Source: JBIOUF01 sp044866695 (GTDB lineage: Bacteria > Actinomycetota > Actinomycetes > Propionibacteriales > Nocardioidaceae). Taken from it: a stretch of 29,351 nt of DNA. The stretch lies in assembly GCA_044866695.1 (NCBI GenBank), contig JBIOUF010000204.1, positions 1 through 29,351 of the forward strand, in the 5' to 3' direction. The notes under the pieces are model-generated. The model was not told the origin of the DNA. It made no database searches and was given only the letters and a program-made list of their open reading frames with translations. This document shows, in pieces, positions 1 to 7,844 of the stretch (the first letter of the stretch is position 1; every line of letters starts with the position of its first letter). The translations under genes were made by a program, and so were the position numbers.

Positions 1-247
1 TCCAGAAGAGCGTCGGGTCGTTGTCGCCCTGGTCCAGCGAGAGCCACGCCGCACGCACGGGCTCGCGTGAGCTGTTGGAGAGCCACTCGCCCAGCACCGT
101 GGTCTTCCCGAAGCCGGCTGGCGCGGAGACCAACGTCAGCGGCGACTCCAGACCACGGTTGAGCTGCTCGATCAGCCGCGGCCGCGGCACCTCGTTGCGT
201 CGCCGCCGCGGGAGGCGAAGCTTGGTCTCCAGCAGCGGACCGCCCAT
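1..247 (-). CDS. LuxR-family MalT-like ATPase regulator, 5' part only
   Basis: This is the N-terminal part of a large LuxR-type transcription activator of the MalT/STAND ATPase kind; the remainder lies beyond the left edge. The 82 visible codons begin at an ATG (245-247) and contain a conserved start (LLETKLRLPR), a Walker A loop (APAGFGKTT, about residues 42-50) and the typical following strand AWLSLDQGDNDPTLFW. Family members run to about 850-900 residues, with a C-terminal LuxR helix-turn-helix that cannot be seen here. The gene is divergent from the LysR gene at 771, with a degenerate pobA fragment between them. Its target is unknown; proximity to sugar catabolism genes is suggestive only. 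Family assignment is firm, function is not. Confidence 0.85.
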   Translation of the reverse strand, partial: MGGPLLETKLRLPRRRRNEVPRPRLIEQLNRGLESPLTLVSAPAGFGKTTVLGEWLSNSSREPVRAAWLSLDQGDNDPTLFW

Positions 248-770
248 GAGGCCATCCTGCCCTTCGCCTGCGTGCTGCGCCGGGCGTGAGCGTGGCGGCG
301 GGTTGCCATGCGTCGGCGTCGGACCCTTCCGCCTGACGGAAAACGCTACAGACGCCCACTCCGACCACGGGTTCGCCCTGATCAGCCAGCGGACCGAGAA
401 GGTCCAGCGCATGTACCAGCCGCGGGCCCTTCGACGAGTCTGGCGGGCTCGAAGCTTCTCGTACTGGATGACGCAGCTCCTCCACGTCGCCCCCGGGAGC
501 AGCTCGTTCGACGTTCGCCGTCAGGTGGGCGAGCTCGACAACGTCGTGGGGACCCGGGCCGGTCGCGTCTACTTGGCCGAGCAGTACACGGGCTGGCCCA
601 CCCGCGAGCACCCCTGACCACCCTGCCGATGCCACGCATGCCCAGACGGCGGCCGGTAGCCGAGACCCCGGATGGGTTGCGTCACCCCCCTGCCGGGTTG
701 GAGCATCGGCAAGGCCAGGTGCCGCGAGAGTCACAGCATTCAGCCGAAGTCACTGCGTAGTCGAGGATCC
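248..770. other. intergenic region between LuxR and LysR genes
   Basis: Apart from the pobA remnant (about 370-617) I see no intact gene here. Bases 618-770 should carry the LysR promoter. The hexamer AGTCAC occurs twice as a direct repeat (729-734 and 748-753), 19 bases apart start to start, close to two helical turns, which could be an activator or autoregulatory site. No convincing -35/-10 pair was found. Confidence 0.4.
370..617 (+). pseudogene. pobA: 3' remnant of 4-hydroxybenzoate 3-monooxygenase (pobA)
   Basis: The frame ending at the TGA at 615-617 reads like the C-terminus of p-hydroxybenzoate hydroxylase: ALRRVWRARSFSYWMTQLLH, then a spacer, then RRQVGELDNVV and YLAEQYTGWP. These match the conserved end of PobA (ALRRVWRA..FSYWMT..LH, then an ELD and a LAE.Y.G.P motif). 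The FAD-binding and catalytic parts, about 320 residues, are absent; upstream is unrelated sequence and then the divergent LuxR gene. It is therefore a dead 3' fragment. PobA makes protocatechuate from 4-hydroxybenzoate, a breakdown product of phenolics such as apigenin-type flavonoids, so the remnant fits a former aromatic-degradation context. The left boundary is approximate. Confidence 0.7.
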
Positions 771-1673
771 ATGCCGCGCCACGTCGACCTCAACCTCTTG
801 GGACCGTTGCAGGCCCTGCTGGAGGAGAGAAGCGTGACCCGGGCGGCCGCGCGGCTGGGAGTGAGCCAACCGGCCATGAGCGCTTCCCTGGCGAAGCTAC
901 GCCGGCATTTCCAGGACCCCCTGCTGGCCAGGACTGGCAACGTCTACGAGCTGACGCCGCTCGCCCGGCAGCTCCTCGGACCGACCGACGCGGCACTCAT
1001 GGCGGTCCGCCGGGTGTTCGATCATGAGGGGCAGTTCGATCCCTCGACCAGCGAACGCGACTTCACCGTGGTCATGTCGGACTATGCAACGGCGGTTCTG
1101 GGGCCCGTGGTGTCCAGGAGACTGCACGTCGCGTCGCCGGGCTCGCGCCTCGTCATCCAGGCGCTCGCGCCGCAGGTGGTCGACACCGCCCCCGACTCGC
1201 TGCGCTCGCGGGACCTGCTGGTGATGCCGCACGGCTTCCTCACCGGGTTGGAGCATCGAGACCTCTACGAGGACAACTGGGTCTGCCTCGTCTCCAGTGA
1301 GACCGCCCCGAGTGCCGTCCTCACGATGGAGGATCTGGCGCAGCGTCCTTGGGCGACGACCTTCCACGAGCAGACCGCCTTCACCACAGCCGTCCAACAG
1401 CTGCGCATGCGAGGGGTCGAGCCCCGGATCGAGGTAGTCACCGAGGACTACCTCACACTTGGAGTCCTGGTTGCCGGCACCGAGCGGGTGGCGTTGGTGC
1501 AGGAGCGCCTCGGCCGTCTTCTCTCCGCGAACGGCGAAGTTCGCGCCGTGCCGTGCCCGTTCCCGGCTGACCCGTTGGTCGAGGCGATGTGGTGGCATCC
1601 GGCATACACGGACGATCGCGCGCACCAGTGGCTGCGGGAGGTGTTCGTTGCTGCCGGCATCGAGGTCACCTAG
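771..1673 (+). CDS. LysR-family transcriptional regulator
   Basis: A 300-residue LysR-type regulator of the NodD-like group. The N-terminal winged helix-turn-helix is clear (DLNLLGPLQALLEERSVTRA, then AARLGVSQPAMSASLAKLRR). The remainder is a periplasmic-binding-protein-like effector domain of normal length. The start chosen is the ATG at 771, preceded by GAGGAT at 764-769; a reading frame open further upstream lacks the family's usual N-terminus. The gene lies directly before the GH106-like gene in the same direction, and that gene's probable start lies inside the end of this one, so they are likely co-transcribed. It may sense an aglycone or aromatic product, given the pobA remnant beside it. 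The effector is not readable from sequence. Confidence 0.9.
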   Translation: MPRHVDLNLLGPLQALLEERSVTRAAARLGVSQPAMSASLAKLRRHFQDPLLARTGNVYELTPLARQLLGPTDAALMAVRRVFDHEGQFDPSTSERDFTVVMSDYATAVLGPVVSRRLHVASPGSRLVIQALAPQVVDTAPDSLRSRDLLVMPHGFLTGLEHRDLYEDNWVCLVSSETAPSAVLTMEDLAQRPWATTFHEQTAFTTAVQQLRMRGVEPRIEVVTEDYLTLGVLVAGTERVALVQERLGRLLSANGEVRAVPCPFPADPLVEAMWWHPAYTDDRAHQWLREVFVAAGIEVT

Positions 1674-4600
1674 GACCGATCTCTGGACGTTGTTCGCGGA
1701 GCCCCCCGACCACGCCCGGCCACGGGTGTGGTGGCACTGGATGGACGGCAACATCGACCCGGAGGGTGTGCGGCTGGACCTGGAGTGGATGGCCAGGGTC
1801 GGGATAGCCGGCGCGATGATGTTCACCGGCTCGATCGAGGGACACCGTCACGTTCCGGAGCCGGTGCGGCTCGGGTCGCCTGCGTGGCGCGAGGCGGTCA
1901 GAACCGCCTCGACGACTGCCCGTCGACTCGGCCTGGAGCTAGCCATGGCGACCTCGGCCGGCTGGAGCGCGACCGGGGCGCCGTGGGTCCGGCCCGAGGA
2001 CGCCATGAACAAGCTGGTCTTCGGCGCGACCGTGGTGAACGGCGGCCGGCGGGTGCAGGTGCCGTTGCCGCGCCTGCCGGTGACCACAGGTCCGTACCAG
2101 GACGTCCGCGGGGGCCACCGGACCAAGGCCGAGCTCGGCCGTGACGTCGCGGTCGTGGCCTTCCCCGACGCGCCGCATCATGAGCCGTTGGGCTGGGAGC
2201 GGCTGGAGCTCAGCCACTCGGTCCCGAACGAGGCGGTTCTCCATGACGGCCGGTTCGGTGAGTGGCTGGAGCTGCCTCGCGAGCCCGATGCGGCCTCCGA
2301 GGCGTGGGTGACGGTGCGGTACGACTCGCCGGTCACCGTTCGAGCGGTCACCGTCGGCCTGCCGTCCCCGGTAGGGTTCGGCAGCCCTCCGCCCGCGACG
2401 GCCACGCTCGAGGCACGCGCCGATGGTGACACGTTCGCACAGGTGGTCGAGCTGACCCCCACGACGTCGCCGGTCCGCTCCCGGTCCTTCGCGCCTGTCA
2501 CGGGCACGGCCTTCCGGCTCTTCTTGCGCGGGGATCCGGTCACGGCTGCCATGCCGCCGCTTGCCGACGGAGTAGCACCAGCCCTGTCCGCGCAGCCCGT
2601 GAGCTTCCGCGTCTCCGAGCTGCAGCTGTGGGCGGACGGTCGGATCTCGGCAGCCGAGGAGAAGGCGGGGTACGCCGCCGCCCCGGACTACTACGCGCTG
2701 GACACGCCGGCAGCGGCCGTCGTCTCAGCCGTCGACCCAGCGACCGTGCACGACCTCACCTCGCACAACGACGGCGAGGGGAACCTGGACTGGGAAGCAC
2801 CTGCTGGGAGGTGGCGGGTCCTGCGGCTGGGCACGTCCCTGACCGGTGCCACCAACGGTCCGGCGCTACCGGAGGAGACGGGGCTGGAGGTCGACAAGCT
2901 CGACTCGGGCCGTGTGCGCGCCTACTTGGACGGGTGGTTGGGACAGTATCGCGACGCCCTGGGCGGCGAGGACCTCGGACATTTCACGGCGTTGCTGTCC
3001 GACAGCATCGAAGCAGGGTCACAGAACTGGACCGACGCCATGCCGACCGAGTTCCGAAGGCGCACGGGCTACGGTCTGACCCCGTGGCTGCCAGCGCTCA
3101 CGGGCTGGGTGGTCGGCAGCGCCGAGGAGTCGGACCGGTTCCTCTGGGACTTCCGCGCCGTGATCGGGGGCTTGTACGCCGAGGAGTACTACGCGACGCT
3201 GCGAACGGTTGCCCACGAGCACGGCCTGGCCCTCTACGCCGAAGCGTTGGAGGACCGGCGCCCCCAGCTGGGGGACGACCTGGCGATGCGGACCGCGGCC
3301 GACATTCCGATGGGCGCGATGTGGACCCACGATCCCGAGTCCGGGCCGTTGCCGACGTACGTCGCCGATCTCAAGGGCGCCTCCTCGGTGTCCCATGTGC
3401 ACGGCAAGAGCCACACGGCGAGCGAGGCGTTCACCACGTACGGCCGGCCCTGGGCACACGTCCCCGCCGATCTCAAGCCTGTCGCAGACCTGCAGCTGTG
3501 CCTCGGAGTGACCCGGTTCTGCATCCACACCTCGCCCCACCAACCCGCGTCGGTCCGTGGACCGGGAGTGGCGATGGCGAGCGTCCTCGGCCAGACCTTC
3601 TCCCGGAACGAGACGTGGGCAGAGCTCGCGGGGCCGTGGGTGGACTACCTGGCCCGTTGCTGCTTGCTGCTCAATGTCGGGAGGCCGCTCTCGCGGGTGG
3701 CCTACCTCCCCGGGCAGGAGGCCCCTGTCACGGGCCTGTTCGGCGACCGCTTCCAGACCGACGTGCCTCGAGGCATCGAGTACGACTACATCGACGGGGT
3801 GGGGCTCGACCGGCTCGTTCCCACGGGCCACGGGAGCGCGCGCAGCCCCGGAGGTGCCGTCTACGAGGTCATCCTCCTTGGCGGTTCGAGTCACCGGCTC
3901 ACCGTCGGCATGCTGACCCGGTTGGTGCGGCTGGCGGCGGCAGGCGTCATGGTCATCGGGGACCACCCGGAGTCCAGCCCGAGCTTGGCCGACGACCCCA
4001 CGACGTGGACGGCGCTGGTCGAGCGGCTGTGGGGTGCGCATGACGCCGGCGCCCGGGCCGGCCGGCTCGGCGGCGCAGGCGAGCTGCCGGACCTGGCACC
4101 CGACTGGGTGGCTCCCGAACCCCTGGACCTCGTCGGCCGAGCACTGCCTCACGGCCGGCTGTACTTGCTGCGGAACCCGACGCCTGTGCCCGTGCAGGCC
4201 GTGGTGAGCGTCGCCCCCGGCGAAACCGACGCCACGCATGCGTCATGGTGGGACCCGGTGACCGCGCGGCGGCATGATCTGCGTGCCTCGCCGGACGGGT
4301 CGATGATCGCCGTGGAGGTGTCGTTGGCCCCGTACGGTTCGGGCTTCGTGGTCACGGGACAGCCGCCGTGCGGCCCCGTCGAGGCGGAGCGGGCGGCTTC
4401 AGTCACCTTCGAGGACTGGGCACTGAGCGTGCCAGGTCGTCCGGACCAGCGGCTGGCCGCGCTGAAGCCCTGGACCGAGCTCGCCGACCTGGCCGGACGA
4501 ACTGGCCCGGTCTCCTACGTTGCGACGATGACGGTTGCGACGGGTCGCCGACGCGTCGTCGATGGCTGGCTGGACCTCGGGATCGTCCACGGGGTGGCGC

Positions 4601-4821
4601 GCGTGTTCCTCGACCGGCAGGAGGTCGGCATCGCGTGGACCGCCCCTTACCGAGTCCCGGTCACCCTGGACCAAGGTGCCCACCGGGTGGAGGTGCAGGT
4701 GACCGCTCCATGGCGCAACGAGCTCGTCGCTCGGGCTCGCCGGAACGAGGCGTCTCCGTACCTTCCGGACGCGGCCTATGCTCCCGCCGGGCTTCGCGGC
4801 CCCGTGACGCTGGTGGTCTAG
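1648..4821 (+). CDS. GH106-like alpha-L-rhamnosidase family glycoside hydrolase
   Basis: A protein of about 1057 residues, the usual size for the GH106-type glycosyl hydrolase family that includes bacterial alpha-L-rhamnosidases. The diagnostic N-terminus is present: EPPDHARPRVWWHWMDGN followed by a DLEWMARVGIAGAMMF barrel strand. A beta-sandwich insert lies around residues 200-320, the barrel resumes (FTALLSDSIEAG, LALYAEALED), and a C-terminal beta-rich jelly-roll ends the protein. No signal peptide is seen, so it is probably cytoplasmic and acts on imported glycosides. The start is uncertain: TTG 1648 has a good ribosome site (GGGAGG at 1636-1641) and overlaps the LysR end by 26 bases; TTG 1690 is the alternative. 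It would remove rhamnose-like caps from flavonoid glycosides. Substrate is inferred, the family is fairly firm. Confidence 0.85.
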   Translation: MLPASRSPRTDLWTLFAEPPDHARPRVWWHWMDGNIDPEGVRLDLEWMARVGIAGAMMFTGSIEGHRHVPEPVRLGSPAWREAVRTASTTARRLGLELAMATSAGWSATGAPWVRPEDAMNKLVFGATVVNGGRRVQVPLPRLPVTTGPYQDVRGGHRTKAELGRDVAVVAFPDAPHHEPLGWERLELSHSVPNEAVLHDGRFGEWLELPREPDAASEAWVTVRYDSPVTVRAVTVGLPSPVGFGSPPPATATLEARADGDTFAQVVELTPTTSPVRSRSFAPVTGTAFRLFLRGDPVTAAMPPLADGVAPALSAQPVSFRVSELQLWADGRISAAEEKAGYAAAPDYYALDTPAAAVVSAVDPATVHDLTSHNDGEGNLDWEAPAGRWRVLRLGTSLTGATNGPALPEETGLEVDKLDSGRVRAYLDGWLGQYRDALGGEDLGHFTALLSDSIEAGSQNWTDAMPTEFRRRTGYGLTPWLPALTGWVVGSAEESDRFLWDFRAVIGGLYAEEYYATLRTVAHEHGLALYAEALEDRRPQLGDDLAMRTAADIPMGAMWTHDPESGPLPTYVADLKGASSVSHVHGKSHTASEAFTTYGRPWAHVPADLKPVADLQLCLGVTRFCIHTSPHQPASVRGPGVAMASVLGQTFSRNETWAELAGPWVDYLARCCLLLNVGRPLSRVAYLPGQEAPVTGLFGDRFQTDVPRGIEYDYIDGVGLDRLVPTGHGSARSPGGAVYEVILLGGSSHRLTVGMLTRLVRLAAAGVMVIGDHPESSPSLADDPTTWTALVERLWGAHDAGARAGRLGGAGELPDLAPDWVAPEPLDLVGRALPHGRLYLLRNPTPVPVQAVVSVAPGETDATHASWWDPVTARRHDLRASPDGSMIAVEVSLAPYGSGFVVTGQPPCGPVEAERAASVTFEDWALSVPGRPDQRLAALKPWTELADLAGRTGPVSYVATMTVATGRRRVVDGWLDLGIVHGVARVFLDRQEVGIAWTAPYRVPVTLDQGAHRVEVQVTAPWRNELVARARRNEASPYLPDAAYAPAGLRGPVTLVV

Positions 4822-5033
4822 TGGCGAGAATGGGTCGCCCAGACCGCGGCAGCGGGCACCTTCGGTGAACCGCGGAGCCGGTGACCACGGCGGGTCCGGG
4901 GCACGAGGCTCGACTCGCCCAGGCACGGCGCACTCTCGGTCCCGAACGGGCGCCCCCGACCGGGGCACCGCGGTCCAGTGGCGGTCCAGTGGTGGTCCAC
5001 TGGTGCAAGCACCGCACGGAGAGGAGCCGCGTC
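4822..5033 (+). promoter_or_regulatory. short intergenic region with GGTCCAGTGG repeats
   Basis: Between the rhamnosidase-like gene and the SnoaL-like gene an 11-base unit is repeated three times in tandem at 4972-5004: GGTCCAGTGGC, GGTCCAGTGGT, GGTCCACTGGT. The last two copies form an inverted repeat, CCAGTGG (4986-4992), four-base loop, CCACTGG (4997-5003). This lies 30 bases before the GTG start at 5034 and could be a repressor site or an RNA hairpin. No clear sigma-70 promoter is visible. Confidence 0.4.
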
Positions 5034-5408
5034 GTGTCGCCTGAGGAGCGCCGTGCATGGGTGGGCCGGTTCGTCGAGGTGATGTACGTCGAGCACGACG
5101 TGCGCCGGGCGTTCGAGGAGTTCGTGGCCGAGGACTACGTGCAGCACAACCCCGGCCTGCCGGACGGGCGTGCCGCGGCGGTGACGATGCTGTCCGCCAT
5201 GTTCGCGGACCCGGCCTTCCGCACCGACGTCAAACGCGTGCTGATCGACGGCGACATGTTCGCGATCCACCTGCACGGCCGTCGCGAGCCGGACCCGGGA
5301 GGCGCGATCGTGGATCTCTACCGAGTCCAGGGCAGGCGCATCGTGGAGCACTGGGACGTGATCCAGCCGATGCCGACACGGTCGGCCAACCCACACCCGA
5401 TGTTCTGA
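5034..5408 (+). CDS. SnoaL-like (NTF2 superfamily) small protein
   Basis: A 124-residue cone-fold protein of the SnoaL/NTF2 superfamily. Recognisable parts are the N-terminal helix with FVEVMYVEHDVRRAFEEFV, the motif EDYVQHNPGLPDGRAA, and the closing strands DLYRVQGRRIVEHWDVIQP, all typical of SnoaL-like proteins. Members include polyketide cyclases, ester cyclases and dehydratases, and many have no known role. The start is the GTG at 5034, seven bases after GAGAGGAG. An open frame extends upstream but has no ribosome site. It is placed before the transporter genes in the catabolic block, so a role in handling a ring-opened or keto intermediate is possible but not shown. Confidence 0.85.
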   Translation: MSPEERRAWVGRFVEVMYVEHDVRRAFEEFVAEDYVQHNPGLPDGRAAAVTMLSAMFADPAFRTDVKRVLIDGDMFAIHLHGRREPDPGGAIVDLYRVQGRRIVEHWDVIQPMPTRSANPHPMF

Positions 5409-5414
5409 AGCGAA

Positions 5415-5431
5415 GGCCGGGGCAACCGGCC
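5415..5431 (+). terminator. GC-rich hairpin after SnoaL-like gene
   Basis: GGCCGG (5415-5420) and CCGGCC (5426-5431) form a six-pair stem with loop GGCAA, seven bases after the stop codon. There is no U-run, so it is a weak or factor-assisted terminator at best. Confidence 0.4.
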
Positions 5432-5433
5432 CT

Positions 5434-5455
5434 ACGAGTCCGCCCGATGACTCGT
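5434..5455 (+). terminator. second hairpin, ACGAGTC / GACTCGT
   Basis: A perfect seven-base inverted repeat, ACGAGTC (5434-5440) and GACTCGT (5449-5455), with an eight-base loop, immediately follows the first hairpin. Two successive stems suggest a transcript boundary before the transporter genes. No U-run follows. Confidence 0.35.
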
Positions 5456-5470
5456 CAAGCCCTGCTGCAT

Positions 5471-5579
5471 CACCACTGCTTATGCTGGTCCACCCCACAC
5501 TTATGTTGCTAACCAACAGAACTTCTGTCAGTGTTGGTCCAGAAGACAGCGCCGTAGCCACAGCTGAGAGGTGTCCACC
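5471..5579 (+). promoter_or_regulatory. regulatory region of the sugar ABC transporter genes
   Basis: This AT-richer stretch precedes the binding-protein gene. It contains an imperfect tandem repeat (CTTATGCTGG at 5479-5488, CTTATGTTGC at 5500-5509), where TATGCT or TATGTT could be a -10 box. Immediately downstream are two overlapping palindromes: CAGAACTTCTG (5517-5527) and CCAACA (5513-5518) paired with TGTTGG (5532-5537). GTTG...CAAC (5505-5517) is also symmetric. The arrangement, operators just downstream of a possible -10, is what a LacI- or ROK-type repressor would use. The regulator is not identified. Confidence 0.45.
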
Positions 5580-6875
5580 ATGTTCGACCAGACCGCTTTC
5601 CGCCGTTCGCTGGCGAGCGCCGCCGTCCTCGGGGTGGCCAGCCTGAGCCTGGCCGCGTGCGGCGGTGACGACACTGGCGGCGGGAACGGAGGCTCGGGGG
5701 GCGACGGAATCGCCTTCGGCGTTCCTCAGCAGCAGACCGGCACCAGCCCCTACAAGACCCTGGCCGAGCAGTACCAGAAGGAGACCGGCACGAAGGTCGA
5801 GGTACGAGAGTACCCGGGGGACAGCCTCCCCCAGGCGATCCGCACCCAGCTGCAGTCAGGCAGCGCCCCCGACGTGTTCTACACCACCGGCGGCTCGGGC
5901 AACCCCCAGGCGACCATCCCCTACGCCGAGGCGGGTGAGCTGGCACCGATCACCAGCAAGGCCGCCGCCGCCGCCGTCCCCGAGAACCAGCACGACGCGT
6001 TCTACGTCAAGGACGACCTGTTCGGGCTGCCCGTCGACCTGGACACCTCAGGCCCGGTCTTCAACCAGGGCGCCGCCGACGAGGCCGGCATCACATACCC
6101 CACGACGTACGACGACATGCTCTCCCTCTGCAAGGACCTGGCCGGCAAGAACAAGTCCTGGATCGCGCTGGCCGGTGCCATGGCGCCGAACACCGGGCAG
6201 CTCGGGATGATCCTGGCCGCCGAAAGCGTCTACCAGCCCGAGCCGGACTGGAACCAGCAGCGTGCCGCGGGAACGGTCACCTTCGCCGACTCCGAGGGGT
6301 GGCAGCGGTCCATGGACCAGGTCCTGGAGATGAACGAGGCCGGCTGCTTCCAGAAGGGCGCGGAGGGGGCTCAGTTCGACGCGATCACCAACGGCCTCGG
6401 CCAGGGAACGTCGTACGTGGCACTGACCCCCGGTGGGGCGGCGGCCGACCTGATGAACGGCATCCCGGGGTCGACGTTCACCATCCAGCCCTTCCCGGGC
6501 CAGACCGAGAAGGACACGATCCTCGTCGCCAGCGCCAACGACGCCCTGTCGATCAACGCAGACGCCGACAACCCGGAGGGGGCCCAGGACTTCGTGGACT
6601 GGATGGCGCAGCCCAAGCAGGCGCTGGCCTTCGCCGAGGTCTCCGGTGGAGTTCCGACCAGTGGCTTGGAGGACGCGACCCTGCCGGACCAGTACGCCGA
6701 CGTCGAGTCCTTCCTCGAGGAAGGCCACTACATTCCGCTCGCGAACCAGACCTGGACCAGCGGAGCGGTCTACGACGCGATGGGGAAGGGCATCCAGGGC
6801 CTGCTCACCGGTCAGGCCAAGCCGGAGGACGTGCTGGCCTCGATGGACGAGGCCTGGGACGCCGCGGCACAGTGA
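5580..6875 (+). CDS. carbohydrate ABC transporter substrate-binding lipoprotein
   Basis: A 431-residue family 1 extracellular solute-binding protein, anchored as a lipoprotein. The N-terminus has RR, a hydrophobic stretch and the lipobox LAAC with the lipidated cysteine at residue 27, then a Gly/Asp-rich linker. The mature part has the expected pattern (PYKTLAEQYQKETGTKVEVR; APDVFYTTGGSGNPQ; DDLFGLPVDLDTSGPVFNQ). The start is the ATG at 5580, eight bases after GAGAGG; an in-frame GTG at 5571 has no separate ribosome site. It is followed after 30 bases by two permease genes. It would capture an oligosaccharide or glycoside at the membrane; in this context a phenolic C-glycoside is plausible but unproved. 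Confidence 0.93.
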   Translation: MFDQTAFRRSLASAAVLGVASLSLAACGGDDTGGGNGGSGGDGIAFGVPQQQTGTSPYKTLAEQYQKETGTKVEVREYPGDSLPQAIRTQLQSGSAPDVFYTTGGSGNPQATIPYAEAGELAPITSKAAAAAVPENQHDAFYVKDDLFGLPVDLDTSGPVFNQGAADEAGITYPTTYDDMLSLCKDLAGKNKSWIALAGAMAPNTGQLGMILAAESVYQPEPDWNQQRAAGTVTFADSEGWQRSMDQVLEMNEAGCFQKGAEGAQFDAITNGLGQGTSYVALTPGGAAADLMNGIPGSTFTIQPFPGQTEKDTILVASANDALSINADADNPEGAQDFVDWMAQPKQALAFAEVSGGVPTSGLEDATLPDQYADVESFLEEGHYIPLANQTWTSGAVYDAMGKGIQGLLTGQAKPEDVLASMDEAWDAAAQ

Positions 6876-6905
6876 CGGGATGCCGCTGAGGAGGAGCGAG
6901 ACGCG

Positions 6906-7844
6906 ATGAGCACGCCCACCATCCCGGCCGCCAGGCCCACGGCTCCGGCTCGCGGCCGCGGCGAGGGACGAGCGAAGTCCAAGCTGCACCAGTACGGCTC
7001 GTGGTGGTGGGCGCTGCCGGCCTTCGCGGCCATCCTGCTCGTCCACTATGTGGCCACCGGTCTCGGGGCGATGTACGCCTTCACCGACTGGACCGGCCTG
7101 GGCGACTTCAGCTGGATCGGCCTGGAGAACTTCCGGACGATCCTCGGGAACCAGAACAACCTCGGCGCCCTGTGGAACACGCTGGTCCTGGCCGTGGGGT
7201 ACCTGGTGATCGGCAACGCGCTCGGCCTGGGCTTCGCCCTGGCGCTGAACCGCACGCTGAAGAGCAGGTACCTGCTGCGCACGCTGCTGTTCGCGCCGGT
7301 CGTCCTCAGCCCGCTGGCGGTCAGCTACGTGTTCAAGTTCATCTTCGAGGTGAACGGGCCGCTGAACACCATCCTGGGCGGCCTCGGCCTTGACGGCTGG
7401 CAGCGCACCTGGCTGGCCGACCCGACCTGGTCGCTGTGGACGATCCTTGTCGTCATGGTGTGGCAGAACACCGGTCTGACCATGGTGATCTACCTGGCCG
7501 GACTGGCCACCGTGCCCGTGGAGATCGAGGAGGCCGCGGCCATCGACGGCGCCGGCGTTGCCAGCCGGTTCAGGCACATCGTCCTGCCGCTGATCCAACC
7601 ATCGGTCGCTATCGCCACCACCCTGATGCTCATCTCCGGGCTACGAGTGTTCGACCAGGTGATGGCCATGACCGGCGGAGGGCCGATGGGAGCCACAGAC
7701 ACCTTGGCGACGGTGATCTATCGCGAGACCTTCGCCAATGCCCGCTACGGATATGGCGCGGCCCTCTCCCTCGTCCTGACCGCCATCGTGCTGGTCGCCG
7801 CCCTGCTCCAGCTCTACGTGACCCGCAACCGAACAGAGGCGTGA
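6906..7844 (+). CDS. CUT1-type sugar ABC transporter permease 1
   Basis: A 312-residue membrane permease of the MalF/UgpA type. A basic, disordered N-terminus of about 35 residues is followed by six predicted membrane segments, the first being WWWALPAFAAILLVHYVA. The cytoplasmic EAA loop, which docks the ATPase, is present near residue 205 (IEEAAAIDGAGVASRFRHIV). The ribosome site is GAGGAGGAG before ATG 6906. The stop TGA overlaps the start of the next permease gene, so the two are translationally coupled. No ATP-binding subunit is encoded nearby; actinobacterial CUT1 systems commonly share one ATPase (MsiK-like) encoded elsewhere. Confidence 0.95.
   Translation: MSTPTIPAARPTAPARGRGEGRAKSKLHQYGSWWWALPAFAAILLVHYVATGLGAMYAFTDWTGLGDFSWIGLENFRTILGNQNNLGALWNTLVLAVGYLVIGNALGLGFALALNRTLKSRYLLRTLLFAPVVLSPLAVSYVFKFIFEVNGPLNTILGGLGLDGWQRTWLADPTWSLWTILVVMVWQNTGLTMVIYLAGLATVPVEIEEAAAIDGAGVASRFRHIVLPLIQPSVAIATTLMLISGLRVFDQVMAMTGGGPMGATDTLATVIYRETFANARYGYGAALSLVLTAIVLVAALLQLYVTRNRTEA

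Noticed and set aside
2628..4043. Alternative plus-strand frame inside the rhamnosidase-like gene
   Set aside because: Arg/Gly/Pro-rich shadow of the real frame, no ribosome site.
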